From: Struthidea cinerea
Lineage: Eukaryota; Chordata; Aves; Passeriformes; Corcoracidae
Assembly (NCBI GenBank): GCA_013397865.1
Contig: VZTI01001288.1
Span: 243,588 to 307,587, forward strand
Direction of reading: 5' to 3'
DNA: 64,000 nucleotides
Made by a program: the position numbers and the translations under genes. Below are positions 24,811 to 35,494 of the stretch, one piece after another. Positions within the stretch are counted from its first letter, which is position 1. Each line of letters begins with the position of its first letter. The notes under the pieces were generated by a model. The model worked only from the letters and a program-made list of their open reading frames with translations. It was not told where the DNA came from and searched no databases.

Positions 24811-24955
24811 CAGGATCATGGAACATTCTGATTTGGAAGGACCCATAAGGATCATTGAATCCAACTCTTCAGTAAATGGCCCAAAGAGGGATCAAACCCA
24901 CACCCTTGGAGTTATTAGTACCATCAGCACCATGCTGTAACCAACTGAGCTCATC
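24811..24955 (-). mobile_element. tRNA-Ile-derived SINE with CR1-X-like tail (TguSINE1-like)
   Basis: On the minus strand, bases 24951 to 24877 match the body of a tRNA-Ile gene: AGCTCAGTTGGTTACAGC (D-arm and A box), GGTGCTGATGG, ACTAATAACTCCAAGGG (anticodon region and stem), then GGTTTGATCCCTC (T-loop, B box). After it comes AGAGTTGGATTCAATGATCC and GTCCTTCCAAATCAGAATG, a CR1-X-type 3' tail. A tRNA-Ile head joined to a CR1 tail is the structure of the passerine TguSINE1 family, which CR1 machinery mobilises in trans. The head has about 7 extra bases between D-loop and anticodon arm and lacks the acceptor-stem start, so it is not a tRNA gene. This is the best taxonomic marker in the window. 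I am sure of the head-tail structure and less sure of the exact subfamily. Confidence 0.85.
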
Positions 24956-25747
24956 TCACTGATTTGTTTGCTTAGTGTTGGACTCTGATGTGAAAATCTG
25001 GGGCAAATTAAGAAAAAACAAAGGAAAGATCTTTTTTGGGAGGAAAGAAAATCAGCCTCAGAAACCCACATTGTATTTCAGAACTCTGTGGAGAGGAAGA
25101 AGAGAGCTCATGGACAGCCCTCCCCACCGCCTGCATGAGACTAATTCTGAGTCTAGAAAATAACTCATCCCACAAAAAGACCCCTGGCAAGGTAACAGGA
25201 CCTCCCAGGACATGAAAAAAAGTTATGGATCTTCCCTACACTTTGCTGCTTTTGCCTCCCAGAATGTGTCACTGGGTTGACCTTCATTGATGTGATTTTC
25301 CCCTCCAGAGGAAGGGGGAGAGAAGCCCAGACCCCAATTCCTCACACCTGGCTCTGATTCCCTGCCCGAGCCCTAGAATTAATGATGTGCCAAGTGACAA
25401 GGGGCTGGCTTCAATTTGGGTGTCAAACGGGGAGAGGTGGCTCATGAAGGACGGTCGGGGGCAGGGCAGGGCTCAGCTGTCAGCTCACAGCAGTCACGAG
25501 GAGCAGGACGGGGGAGCGCAGACACGGACCGTGGGCAAACAGAGGTGCTGGACTCACGGGTGATGCTCAGGCTGGAGCGATGGAGGAGGATTCCTGAGAG
25601 CTGAGGAAGCCTCAGAGCGTGGCTGCCATGGCTTTTGTGGCTGTAGCATCTTACCTCTGAGGAGAAATAGAAAGATTTTGGTATCGTGCATCGACCCGGG
25701 GAGCTGTGCACGTGCTTCAGGATCAGCAGCTTTCCGTCTCATTTCTA
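24956..25747. other. Non-coding stretch, no gene seen
   Basis: Nothing recognisable. The part 25410-25560 is GC-rich with frames of up to 89 codons on opposite strands. No repeat family was recognised. Confidence 0.55.
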
Positions 25748-25873
25748 TCCCTGCTTCTGATTTACTCCGTCACCTCAGGCAAATCATTTAACCCTGGCTT
25801 CAACCTATTTTACGGGGATGTTGCAAGGCTTAATTAGGGCTTGTAAAAGGTCTTGAGTTCCTGAGAGGTGCCT
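25748..25873 (+). mobile_element. MIR / CORE-SINE relic (ancient amniote SINE)
   Basis: Words in MIR order are visible: CTTCTGATTTACTCCGTCAC, CAGGCAAATCATTTAACCC, TTTTACGGGGATGTTGCAAG, GCTTAATTAGGGCTTGTAAA and GGTCTTGAG. These correspond to the MIR segments for 'GTGTGACCTTGGGCAAGTC...CTTAACC', the 'AAAATGGGGAT' core and the 'TTGTAAAGCGCTTTGAG' end. The copy is diverged, as expected of a family that predates birds. Old CORE-SINEs that survive in avian genomes are often under selection as regulatory DNA, but this copy has not been tested. Confidence 0.78.
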
Positions 25874-26313
25874 GCTGGATTAGGGTGATTAATCACATGT
25901 TGATGGGAGAGATATTGTGGGGGTAAATCCAAGCAGTCAACAATAGGGCAGATGATATTTTTCCCCGGGGGAATAAGACGAGGGGGTTGTGAAAGCATGT
26001 ACATATCAGGTTTATTAATTCTGGATATCAAGCTGTTGAAACTGCAGGGAGGCTCTGTGGTCAAAACCACAGAAATCTGCCTGTATGGTTGAGATAAAGA
26101 CATTCAGCATTTCCACAAAAATCAATCAAAGGCACATAAATTAGGGTGTTCCCCCCCTCCCCCCGACTTCAAAGTCACAAAGGCAAACAATTTGTAAAAC
26201 TTCAAGTTTTGGAAAGAAAAGTTTGGCACTTGCTCTGAACACCATCGGAAAGCACACTGGAATCACCTTGTTAGCATTCATTGCTGCGGAGCAAAAGGGG
26301 AGATTATTCAGAT

Positions 26314-26331
26314 GAGGAGGAGGAGGAGGGG
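26314..26331. repeat. Short (GAG)n repeat
   Basis: Five GAG units followed by GGG. A minor trinucleotide repeat. Confidence 0.75.
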
Positions 26332-26537
26332 AAGAAAAACCCCCCACATTTCGCTGAACTTTATGCAGTTTTTCGCATGATTGCCCAATTGCCCTTCCAT
26401 ATAGGAGAGGAGGGGGGAAATGCCAGGCTTTGTACGGTTGTTTTCAGGATGACCCAGTTCTCCTTCTTTGCGGAAGAAACAGAGGGAGAACATTCGCCTG
26501 CTGAACTCTGAGCGGCGGATTTTGGGTTTTGGGGTTG

Positions 26538-26569
26538 TTTTTTTTTGCTTTTTTTTTTTGGGCCCGGTT
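26538..26569. repeat. T-rich simple repeat
   Basis: Two T-runs (9 and 11 bases) separated by GC, leading directly into the CpG-enriched patch. Confidence 0.75.
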
Positions 26570-26872
26570 CTTTTCTGCTACAGCTTCATCTCCTTCAATA
26601 GGCTGGTCCCTAATTTGCACCAGCGCGATGAAAAGGAGCTGGGCTTGGGAAGCAGAGCAGGCAAAGGCTGAGCAGCCTTTGATGGGCTTTAGAATCCGAC
26701 GGGCTTTGCCCCAGGAGCTGATGGTGACAAAGGGAGGGACCCGGCGCTGCGCTGGGTGTGCAGCGATTTGCCTTTGAATAGCGAGGAGGGCTCTGCAGGG
26801 CCGGGGTGACCGGGAGGAATGCAGAGAGCCCTGGCTCCGGCCGACCAGGGTGATTTCATCCGCTTTTCAGAG
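26565..26872. promoter_or_regulatory. CpG-enriched patch, possible regulatory element
   Basis: I count 15 CpG dinucleotides in 308 bases, well above the surrounding sequence, with roughly 58 percent GC. It contains a TCF/LEF-type word CCTTTGATGG at 26676-26685 and a GCGCTGCGC word. There is no convincing TATA box, start site or first exon, so it could be an enhancer, a CpG-rich unique block, or neither. The count is direct; the function is inference. Confidence 0.3.
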
Positions 26873-28748
26873 ACAGAGCATAAATCAATATTGTTTTGTA
26901 GATCGCTTGGCTCGCCACGTTTTTTTTTCCTTGGGGAACATGCAGCATCCCTGTAGGATGGGGAAGGAGGTTGCAGGGCAGAGGGGGTGGCTGTGCCCTC
27001 TCGATGTGCGGCTCAGTGAAAACTGGATTTTTATTCTTCCAGGGACCAAGCAGAGCCAGCCAAAACCAGAGATTATCATCACTAAGGAATCCTGCCTGGG
27101 GAGCTCCCACCAACCAGGAGAGCAGCTCGTTTGGGATTTTTCAAAGCATTTTTTTTCTATGGCAAGGCAGTTTTAGTTGAGCTAAATGAAGCTTATTGCA
27201 GTGGGGAATTCAGCGTGCACATGCTTAAAAATCTTTAAAGATTGGATATTTAACTCCAGCAAATAATCAAGTCCCAGGAACAATTTAGATGAGTAATATA
27301 TTAAAAACAGGCTTGCACAGATCCAAGAAAAACGTTGGAGGATCCATAGGGGTCATTGTTATGCACCGCAGGCTTAAATATATTGACTTTTACAACTGCA
27401 AATGGATGGTTGCAGAGTGGTTTCCACCGAAGAGCAGTTTCAGTTGTGATAACTCATACAAAGTGAAATTCAGTCTTGTGCTCAGAGCCGGCATGAGGTC
27501 TAGGAACCGAGTGAACTTAATCTTTATCTCTCTCCAAACATTACATCTCTTTAATCCTTGAGGCATGCCATTCCTGGGAGGATCCTGCACAAAGGATGCA
27601 ATAGAGCAGGGCAGGAATCAGATTTGTTATTTATGGAAAAAATCTGAAATTAGAGAAAACACGTTCTGAAATTACAGGAAAGAAAACATTTTTCCAGAGG
27701 GGAAGAAAATCTCAAACCCAAAAATAAACTGACTTCTTTTTCACAAATAAAACTGTTTTTTCCTTCTCTAAGATTACATCATTGTATTACAAATGAAAGA
27801 GAAAGATGAAATGTGCCAGCCAGTGTAATGCCAACCCTTCCGTTGCAGGAAAATCAGAATGCATTTTGTGGAGGGGGCTTCTTTTTGATATCAAGCTCAT
27901 AGATTTTTTCTATAAAAAATTATATTATTCTTTTTCTGGGGGGAAAATACCCCAAAACAGCAAAATAACAAGCAAAGAACTTTCTTTTGGAAAATGTGCC
28001 AACCACTCTGCTAAACCCAAAACTTCTATGGAAGTCTGAGATTTAAAAGCGCATAGGTAAGAAATATTTAATGGATATGAGTAGGATGTGGCCATAAATA
28101 CTCAGGCTTCTCTGTGGTCTGTTCTTCTGGACTACTAGAAAAGATGTAACAGTGAAATCAGCTGTCATGGGCAATGCCTTGGGATCACTGGGATTTTCTT
28201 GGCTGGGATTGCTGCCTGAACCAAGACACGCTGTTTGCATGCAACGTAAGCACAAAACTATCCCATCTACTGAGAAGTGTTGGTTTGCACTTGTCAGAGT
28301 TATGCAAAGCTCTTGAATGTTACTGAGGTGACTTGAATTAATTTTTAATCGAATTTATGCTCTCACGCCAGAAAAAACGGTTGATGAAACTGGGTTTCCA
28401 TTGGCACCAAGACCTAAACACTCAGCAAATAAACCAGCATGGGAGCCGTAATCAGCCTGGGAGGAACAGCCCCCGGCACAGCCAGATCCCCCAAGAGTGC
28501 TGAATAGCTGCATTTCTGTAATGCTTCCTCCTATGACGTGGTGTGACAGCAGATATTTCCTCCCTGAAGATGAATTTGTCACTAGCAAAGCCCGGAGAGG
28601 TGGCAGTGGCAGGAGTAGGGCTTGTAATCACCACCAGCAGCAAGATATTTTGCAGGAGCCCAAGCATCTGAAGGGAAATATTTTGCTTTATTCCAAAAAG
28701 ACTCATTTCTGGTCCATTGGAGGAGCTCTGCCATTTACTAATTAGGGA

Positions 28749-28920
28749 ATTGGGAGCTGGGGGCCCATGGGTTGTAATCCTTGGCTGAGCCAAGCAGTGT
28801 GTTCATTACAGCCGTCACTCATCTCCCTCCTCTCTCATTTTCCTGATCTGTAAATTGAGGTTAATACCCTCTGTACACCCAGGGTGCAAGGAGGATTAAT
28901 CAGAGGGCATCCAGAGCACT
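28749..28920 (+). mobile_element. MIR / CORE-SINE relic, second copy
   Basis: The sequence follows MIR order: GGGAGCTGGGGGCCCATGGG and TTGTAATCC (5' 'GGAGTCAGGAGACCTGGGTTC' region), CATTTTCCTGATCTGTAAAT and TGAGGTTAATACCC (the 'CATCTGTAAAATGGGGATAAT' core), then GCAAGGAGGATTAATCAGAG and GGGCATCCAGAGCACT ('GAGGATTAAATGAG...AAAGCGCTTAGCAC'). It is longer than the first copy and in the same orientation about 3 kb away. The base changes in GAGGATTAATC create a GATTAATC palindrome at 28894-28901. Confidence 0.72.
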
Positions 28921-31900
28921 GCAGCCTTTTCCTTGGGTGATGGCTGGAGCTCCTGGAGGTACTGGAAAGTCTCACTGGGAAATTTTGTTGTCCATTGAGA
29001 ACCTGAATGTGGGCGCTTCAGCTCTGAATTGCTGCGATGTTACTGTCTTCACCTCAAAATTACCAAAATACAAAGCAATTGTTTCTGGCTCAGGGAGGAT
29101 GGGAGGAAAAACTGATCTTTGAGAAGTGTTTAATAGGTTTACCTGTGAAGGGGAGAGGGGGGGTTTTTCTTGTTGAAAAAAATCCTGACTGAAGTGCCCT
29201 GAACGCTTGGCAGCCGCATAACCATGGCTTTAATAGAGCCCTCGGTCTTCCTGTTACAATAAACGAGGTCTGCTCTGCGTTGGAAACAAAGCAGAGGGGA
29301 AGCAAACAAACCAAAACCCCAGCCCTCGTGGCAGCCCAGGGAAATGGGGTCAGTGTTGGGTACACCTCAAAACCTGTCCAGGACCCGCGTGTTCCCAAGC
29401 CGATCACATTTACCCACCAGCCTCTTGCTGGGCCACACTAGCAAACAAAACAAACTGGGCTGACAGTTTGTGCTGCACCGAAAGCGCCGCTCCCCAATGG
29501 CTTTTCCAGCTCCAGGGACGGAGCAGGCAGCTTAACTTCTTATTTACCCGAGCCTGCTCACCCAGAAAGGACCCAACCTGATGGATGGCCCCTGACCTCC
29601 CCGCTCTGCGTGGCCACCAGCCAGACTGCCACTCGGGTGTCTCCAGCAAGCCTCCCATCTGGCAGGAGTCCAGCCTATTTTTGCTGCCTACCAGGGTAAG
29701 AAATACTACACTTCCCCGAATGGGTGACCCCGAAGTCACACGTGGGTTAAAGAGAAGCATAAGTTATCTGGACTTGCAGCCACGAAACCGTTCTCTGGGA
29801 GGAAAGGGTAAACAAACAAATCGTTTATTAGCAAGTAAAATTGTTTTTTCTTTGAAATGCAAAAATGTGCTCTCTGGTGCTGAGTTATGCTTTTAGCTTC
29901 ACCCTTCGATCTCACCATGCGAAGCCCAGGCATGTCAGGAGCAAAGCTGCTTTCAAGTCACCCGTCCAGCTGGTCCTCTGTAGGGCGGTGTAGGGGTGGT
30001 TCATCACTCAGGGCAGCACTGGATTAGGGGGAATTCAGCCACTGATGGTGGGGGCAGCAGGATGTGACTGAGGAAATGGGGCAGCACCAGAGAAGACACC
30101 CCAATGTCCCGCAGTTGGGGCTTTGGGAGTGGGGGGGAGGATGATCTTGGGTATCACCGAGGAGGGGGGAGGGTGTTCCTGTAGAGCTAATGAGGGAGTG
30201 AGGGAACAGGTCTGTGGCATTTGTGGGCATGAGATGTGTCTGGAGAACATGCTGGTTTGTCCTGTGGAGCCCTGATCCCCTGGGAATGGGAGTGTGTAGC
30301 CTCTGCTCCCTGCTCTGTTGCAGGTGGTGTGGGGCAGGCTCTGGAGAGAGGAAGGTATCAGAGCTGTGTGTGATGCCCCTCCTGCACGGGCCACACATGA
30401 GGGGGATATCTCTCAATGCTCAAACTCATTCAGTCGTTTCTTTTGGTGCTGTTTCATTTTCCCTGCTTGGGGGAAGGCCAATAGTCCAGCCTGCAGAACC
30501 CTTGGCTTCATGGCCAGCATATCCCCTCCTCCAGGAAGGAGACGGGGCTCCCAGGGTCACCTCCCTTCACACTGGCATGCCCAGGGGACAGTCAGGGTGT
30601 TATTTATTCCATCCATCCTCAGGAAGCTCCTGTACCACATCCCTGCTCTGCGTCACAGGCACATAATGAGCAGAGGTTCACATCCAGCAGCTCTTGGATT
30701 CACTCTGGATGTCTCTTTTCATGCCCTGATGACACGGCTGACCCCTGGGCTGGGGGGGTTCATGCGGGCAGGAGATGCTCTTACACCTCTGCCTCTCGGT
30801 GCCGTCAATTTGGAAGTGCCATGTGGGAAATTGGGCTGAATTCCTGCAGTTTCTGCCCTCCCCTGGTTGTCAGCGATGCTGGTGAAGGTGGGACCCTGCT
30901 CGCTGCTGCCCCACGGGACCTCGGCGATGAGTCAGGGAGGAAAAGCAGCGATTTTGTGTGCCGAGGAGGAAAATGAAGTGGGGAGATAAAATTAGAAGGA
31001 AAGCCGGGGGAGAAATCATTGCTGGGTCATGTCATCTTAGCAGATGAGAGCTTCTAATTCCTTCAGGAGGGTGCAGGTTGGGGGCAAACCTCCCACTTTT
31101 CTCACCTTCAGAAATGGCTTTCAAGCCCATAAAGCACCTTAGAAATGCCAATTCAGCACGGGATCAAGCTGCTGCTGCCGAGGACGCTGGCAAGCCACAA
31201 ATCACTTTGTGATTATCACCACGAGCAGGCCATTCGTGCTGGAAGTAAATATTTTTCACATTGGAGTAAATAAGTTAGAGTTGCTACCACAAAAATGTTA
31301 TTTTTCTCTCGTTCCTGGGGCACCAGCCAAATGAACCCAAGGACATACGAGCTCGGCACAAACACCTTCCTCCTGGTGGTTCCAAGAGCTAAGATACTCG
31401 CAAAGCACTTGGGTCTTGGAATAAACTTTCCTGCAAGAGACGCAGATCCAAAGCAACAGATAAGTGCACATCCCTTGCCGTGGCTCTGGAGCTCCAAAGA
31501 AGCTGTTTGCTGGGATGAGTCAGCTGTGATTTACAGAACTGTTTTCAGGATCGTATCACCAAGTGCGTCTCAAAAACTGCCTTCTCCCCAAAGACTGGTC
31601 TCTAGAAATCAGATTCCTGGCATTCCTCTTATTGTCCAGCTGAGACCTGTGGTACAAACAGCATTTTTGTAAGGCTGTTTTGAAAAGTGAGCTGTGGCTG
31701 TTGTTGAACCCCCTCTACATCTTATTTAGACTCCTCTTCTTTCTCTACTGTTATTATTTATGAGCATGAAACTGGGGCTTCTGTTCGGAGAGGGGTTGTT
31801 TTTCGAGTAAAATTGTGGGTTTCAGTGGTCTGCAGCTTCTGAGAGAATACTTTGAGTCAATAAATGTGCTACCACAATTCCATAACTATCCTCATGAGGA

Positions 31901-34532
31901 TTAAAATAAGCAGAGGGAAAAAACAAACCAAATCTGTTATTTTTGCTGTGACTACTCGGACCTGCAGGGTGAGAGAAAAAGCACATCTTGATTTAAACAC
32001 CACTGATTTATTTTTAGCCCTGTGGCCAGTGTGGGAGCCTGTGGCTGAAGCAGAGAGGGATGCAATGGCTGGCTGAGGTCTCCTGGGCTGCTAAATCTTT
32101 TCTCTGGCAGTTTAAATACCTGTGTCAGGCAGCAGATCAGAGCTCCAGCATGGGATAGTGGGGAAAAACGGGAAAAGTGGGATTGGCATCAACAGCCTCA
32201 GGTGCAAACCCTAAATCTGAGAATCATGAAGTGCATGCAACTGGAAGCTTTTGCAGCGGGCTTTGGGGGAAAGGGGAAGGCAACCTTTCACTTGGTGCTG
32301 GCATCTTCCTGTGCTTCCGTGTTGACCCTATTTCTCCTGGACCTGACCCACGTGAGGATACATTTCACCTTGCAGGGCTCGTCTTCCCTTTCCTGTGACC
32401 TGACCAGGGCAAAAGCAGCTCCAGCAAACACAGCACTCGCTCCTGAGAAGAAATGTGTGCGCTCAGACCTGATACTGAACAGGAGGGGTAATTGTCCTGT
32501 TTGGGGAATCTCGGTGCTTCCAGAGGAGGAGAGTGAAATGCCACCCATGCCACTGAAGCCACAGCTTTGGGGAAGGGTTTTCTGGAGGTTGCCAGGCTTA
32601 AAAATGAGTCCTGCCATGAGGTCTGAGGGGATCTGCCCTTGCCTCTGCATGGGATCCTGTTTTGGAAAGGCACTGAGGCCCCCAAAAATGCAGAAGAAAC
32701 TGAAGACCGTGTAAAGGGGAGGCCTGATGCAAGCTGCAAATCCAGGGAAAATAAGGGATTGTTTCAGGTGAACACAGGCACCTAATATTGTTTAAAGTCT
32801 CTGATGGTACCCAAGCCTTCCCCATGGGACTGAAAGGCGGAATGTGGAAGGAAGGGAGACCTGCACTGCACACAGGGAGCAGCCCCTTACCAGGTGTAGC
32901 TCACTTGCAAGCCAGGGTGGCCTTTTCTCTCCAGGATTTGTCTCCAGCCTCTGCTGCTTCTTGGAAATCACGTTTTCTATCATCCAGGCTGATGCCCCAC
33001 AGATTGCTTGGTCCTGAGTCCCGAGCTCGCCTGAGGCTTGGCTGAAGGCTGCACATGGCAGCGTTTCTGCATCCCCAGCTGGAACGATGCAGAGGCCAAA
33101 ACATCAGCGCTGGGGTTCCAAATGAACTGCTGAGGAAGTTTCTGGACTTCAAGCACTCCAATCCATGGAGCTCTGCTTGAACCTCAGAGCCACCCTTGGC
33201 ATGAGCCTCTGAGCCTCTCCAAAAGAGCCAGCTCTGCGGCCAGAGCAGGCTGGGCTGTGTCTTTGTACTCCGTTTCTCAGCATCAACTGACATGGAAAGC
33301 CCACGAAGACATTATCATTTATTAAAAGATGGAAACAAACACTTGCGTTTGGGAAAGCAAATGTCACACCATCGATCTAGAGCTGAGTTGTTTACAATGA
33401 AGAGGGGTTGATATTTAATGAAAGGTTAACTCCTTTTCTTTCTTTTTTTTTTTTTTTTAAGGTGCCTAAAATTACCATACTTTGCATAAAATATGTTTCT
33501 GATTAATAAACATCTGACTTAGCAAAAGCAAAGTTAATACGTGCATGGTTTTGTATTAGACTGCCTTTCATTTTGAAGTAAAACTCTAATGACTACAGTA
33601 AATTTGCTCTTTTATGAAACAGGTAGGAAATGCAATACACAGAAGAGATTAGGGGCAAGAAAAACAACTCTTTTACTGCAGTTGAGACAGGCTGTGCTGC
33701 AGCTCAATCCCCTGAACTGCTTCCTCTAGGCTCTCTCAGAAGCAGGGACATGGATTTTTCAAGGATACATAAACTTCCACATCACAGGGGAAAAAAAATT
33801 CAGGATACAAAGAGAGATTTGAGGGCTTTCCTGGGCAAAAGGATGTGTTGGTACACACCGAATGAGTGAAATTTGGCCTTGCTGCTGGTGTGAAGTTACC
33901 AAAGGGAGAAGGCAAGGGGGGGAAAAAGAAAAGAAACCTAAACTTTGCAGCTTTTTGGAGAAGGAATGAGCCACATCCAGCCCAGAAAGGGCAGGGTTGA
34001 CTCAGTGAGTCCTTTCTTGTGCAGCCAAGGATGGACCACAGAGCAAGATCTCATCCTGGAGGAGCATGGAGCAGCAGTCAGAGCCCCCCAAACACAGGGT
34101 GAAGGATGGTGAGCGGGGAAAGTTTCGCTGGAGGAGTGACTGGGAACAGAAAAGGGCGATGTGGTCACTGGGTCTCAGTGCCAGCAAGCAGCAGGGTCCC
34201 TTTTCTGGTCCCTTCAGTGCCATCCCCCCTGCACTGCTCAGTGGGGCTCAGTGGCTGCTCTGCCATGTGCGACCCCAGCATCTGCTGCTGCCCAAACAGA
34301 ACCCACCCCAGGCTCACCAAAGCCATAATCTAAAGTAAAAAGTTTTTTTCCAAAACGTAAATTATGTAAACGTCACTCTTTTTCTGACAGGCCACAGACA
34401 TCTTTCATTAACCATTCTATCCCTTCAAAATGAACTTCCCAGTGGGATTGTCCTGTGGTGGGGTGGCCAGAGGATGGGACCTGTGCTGGCAGCACCATCG
34501 CTGTGTGCCTGCTCTGGGTGTCCCTCAGGACT
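28921..34532. other. Non-coding stretch, no gene seen
   Basis: No gene is supported. The region 29330-30830 is GC-rich, with overlapping frames of up to 173 codons (30318-30839 plus) and no recognisable domain. G-rich runs occur at 30127-30172. AP-1/NF-E2-like words are at 30928-30934 and 31516-31524. An AT-rich block at 33290-33620, including a 16-base T run at 33443-33458, looks like conserved non-coding DNA. An overlapping AP-1 double site lies at 33998-34011. No transposon was recognised. Confidence 0.6.
33443..33458. repeat. T-run
   Basis: A homopolymer of 16 T inside an AT-rich unique block. Confidence 0.85.
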
Positions 34533-34853
34533 CGAGGCAGGGGATGGCGGCTTTGTTTTCCAGCCAGGTTTTTATTTGCAGGCCGGAGGGGCCGTTTGAT
34601 CTCAGTGATGGGAAAAGCTGCTGCCTTTGGATGCCTCTGGAAACGGCTGCTGCGGCGGTGGCCCTGATAAGGCCCGCGGGGGCTTTGAAGGGGAAAGGGA
34701 GGGTCCGAGGGCACCGCGGGTGCTTGGGGGAAGGGGCACCCCTGGCAGACAACAGCCCGGGCACGGAGCTCAGGTTATCTAAATAGCACATCCATCACTG
34801 CCACTGCCTCCGGCGGGGACCTGCGTAAGGGATTAATAACGCACAAACAGCGG
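34533..34853. promoter_or_regulatory. CpG-enriched patch left of the assembly gap
   Basis: I count 19 CpG dinucleotides in about 320 bases, including a GGCCCGCGGGG block and a CCGCGG word, at clearly higher GC than most of the window. It ends near a possible splice donor (CTGC|GTAAGG at 34821-34830). CpG content stays moderately raised on the far side of the gap (about 35520-35760). A CpG-island promoter or enhancer is possible. No TATA box or start codon context is convincing, and the region between the two CpG-rich flanks is partly missing. Confidence 0.3.
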
Positions 34854-35025
34854 GACTTTGTGGGACTGCAGTAAGTTTTGTTATGACTTCCTTCCACTCG
34901 ATAAGCACTTCCACGGAGACAGAGGTGGGCAGAGCCGCTCCGCTCCCCTCATGTGTCTGGGACAGCCCAGGAGGGCTCCAGCACCCTGGCCCCTTCGCCA
35001 CCAGCTGCAAGCCATGGAAAGCAGT

Positions 35026-35051
35026 GGTTTGGTTTGGTTTGGTTTGGTTTG
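35026..35051 (+). repeat. (TTTGG)n pentanucleotide array, left part
   Basis: Five consecutive GGTTT units run straight into the block of Ns. The units are pure, unlike the right part. Confidence 0.9.
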
Positions 35052-35402
35052 NNNNNNNNNNNNNNNNNNNNNNNNNNNNNNNNNNNNNNNNNNNNNNNNN
35101 NNNNNNNNNNNNNNNNNNNNNNNNNNNNNNNNNNNNNNNNNNNNNNNNNNNNNNNNNNNNNNNNNNNNNNNNNNNNNNNNNNNNNNNNNNNNNNNNNNNN
35201 NNNNNNNNNNNNNNNNNNNNNNNNNNNNNNNNNNNNNNNNNNNNNNNNNNNNNNNNNNNNNNNNNNNNNNNNNNNNNNNNNNNNNNNNNNNNNNNNNNNN
35301 NNNNNNNNNNNNNNNNNNNNNNNNNNNNNNNNNNNNNNNNNNNNNNNNNNNNNNNNNNNNNNNNNNNNNNNNNNNNNNNNNNNNNNNNNNNNNNNNNNNN
35401 NN
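35052..35402. other. Assembly gap (351 Ns)
   Basis: The bases are undetermined. Both edges are the same TTTGG-type repeat in the same orientation, so at least part of the missing sequence is expected to be more of the array. The true length is unknown. Any open frame crossing it is an artefact. Confidence 0.99.
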
Positions 35403-35494
35403 TTTGATTTGGTGTGGTGTGGTTTGGTGTGGTTTGGTTTGGTTTGGTTTGGTGTGGTTTGGTTTGGTTTGGTGTGGTTTGGTTTGGTTTGGTT
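35403..35494 (+). repeat. (TTTGG)/(TGTGG) pentanucleotide array, right part
   Basis: About 18 five-base units follow the gap, mixing TTTGG with TGTGG, plus one TTTGA at the start. The last eight full units form two copies of a 20-base higher-order unit, one TGTGG followed by three TTTGG. The G-rich strand is plus. Paired G's every five bases could form two-tetrad quadruplexes, which is a plausible reason for the assembly break. Confidence 0.92.

Larger units (their letters stand above)
25874..28748. other. Non-coding stretch, no gene seen
   Basis: A perfect 12-bp palindrome GTGATTAATCAC lies at 25885-25896, directly after the MIR copy. A C-rich tract is at 26149-26165, a GAG repeat at 26314-26331 and a T-rich tract at 26538-26569. 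A CpG-enriched patch is at 26565-26872. From 27180 to 28360 the DNA is AT-rich and unique and may contain conserved elements. No coding region is supported. Confidence 0.6.

Noticed and set aside
24877..24951. tRNA-Ile gene on the minus strand
   Set aside because: The acceptor stem is incomplete, an extra segment disrupts the fold, and a CR1-type tail is attached, so it is a SINE head.
30318..30839. 173-codon plus-strand open frame
   Set aside because: It overlaps another long plus-strand frame and minus-strand frames in a GC-rich patch and has no recognisable domain.
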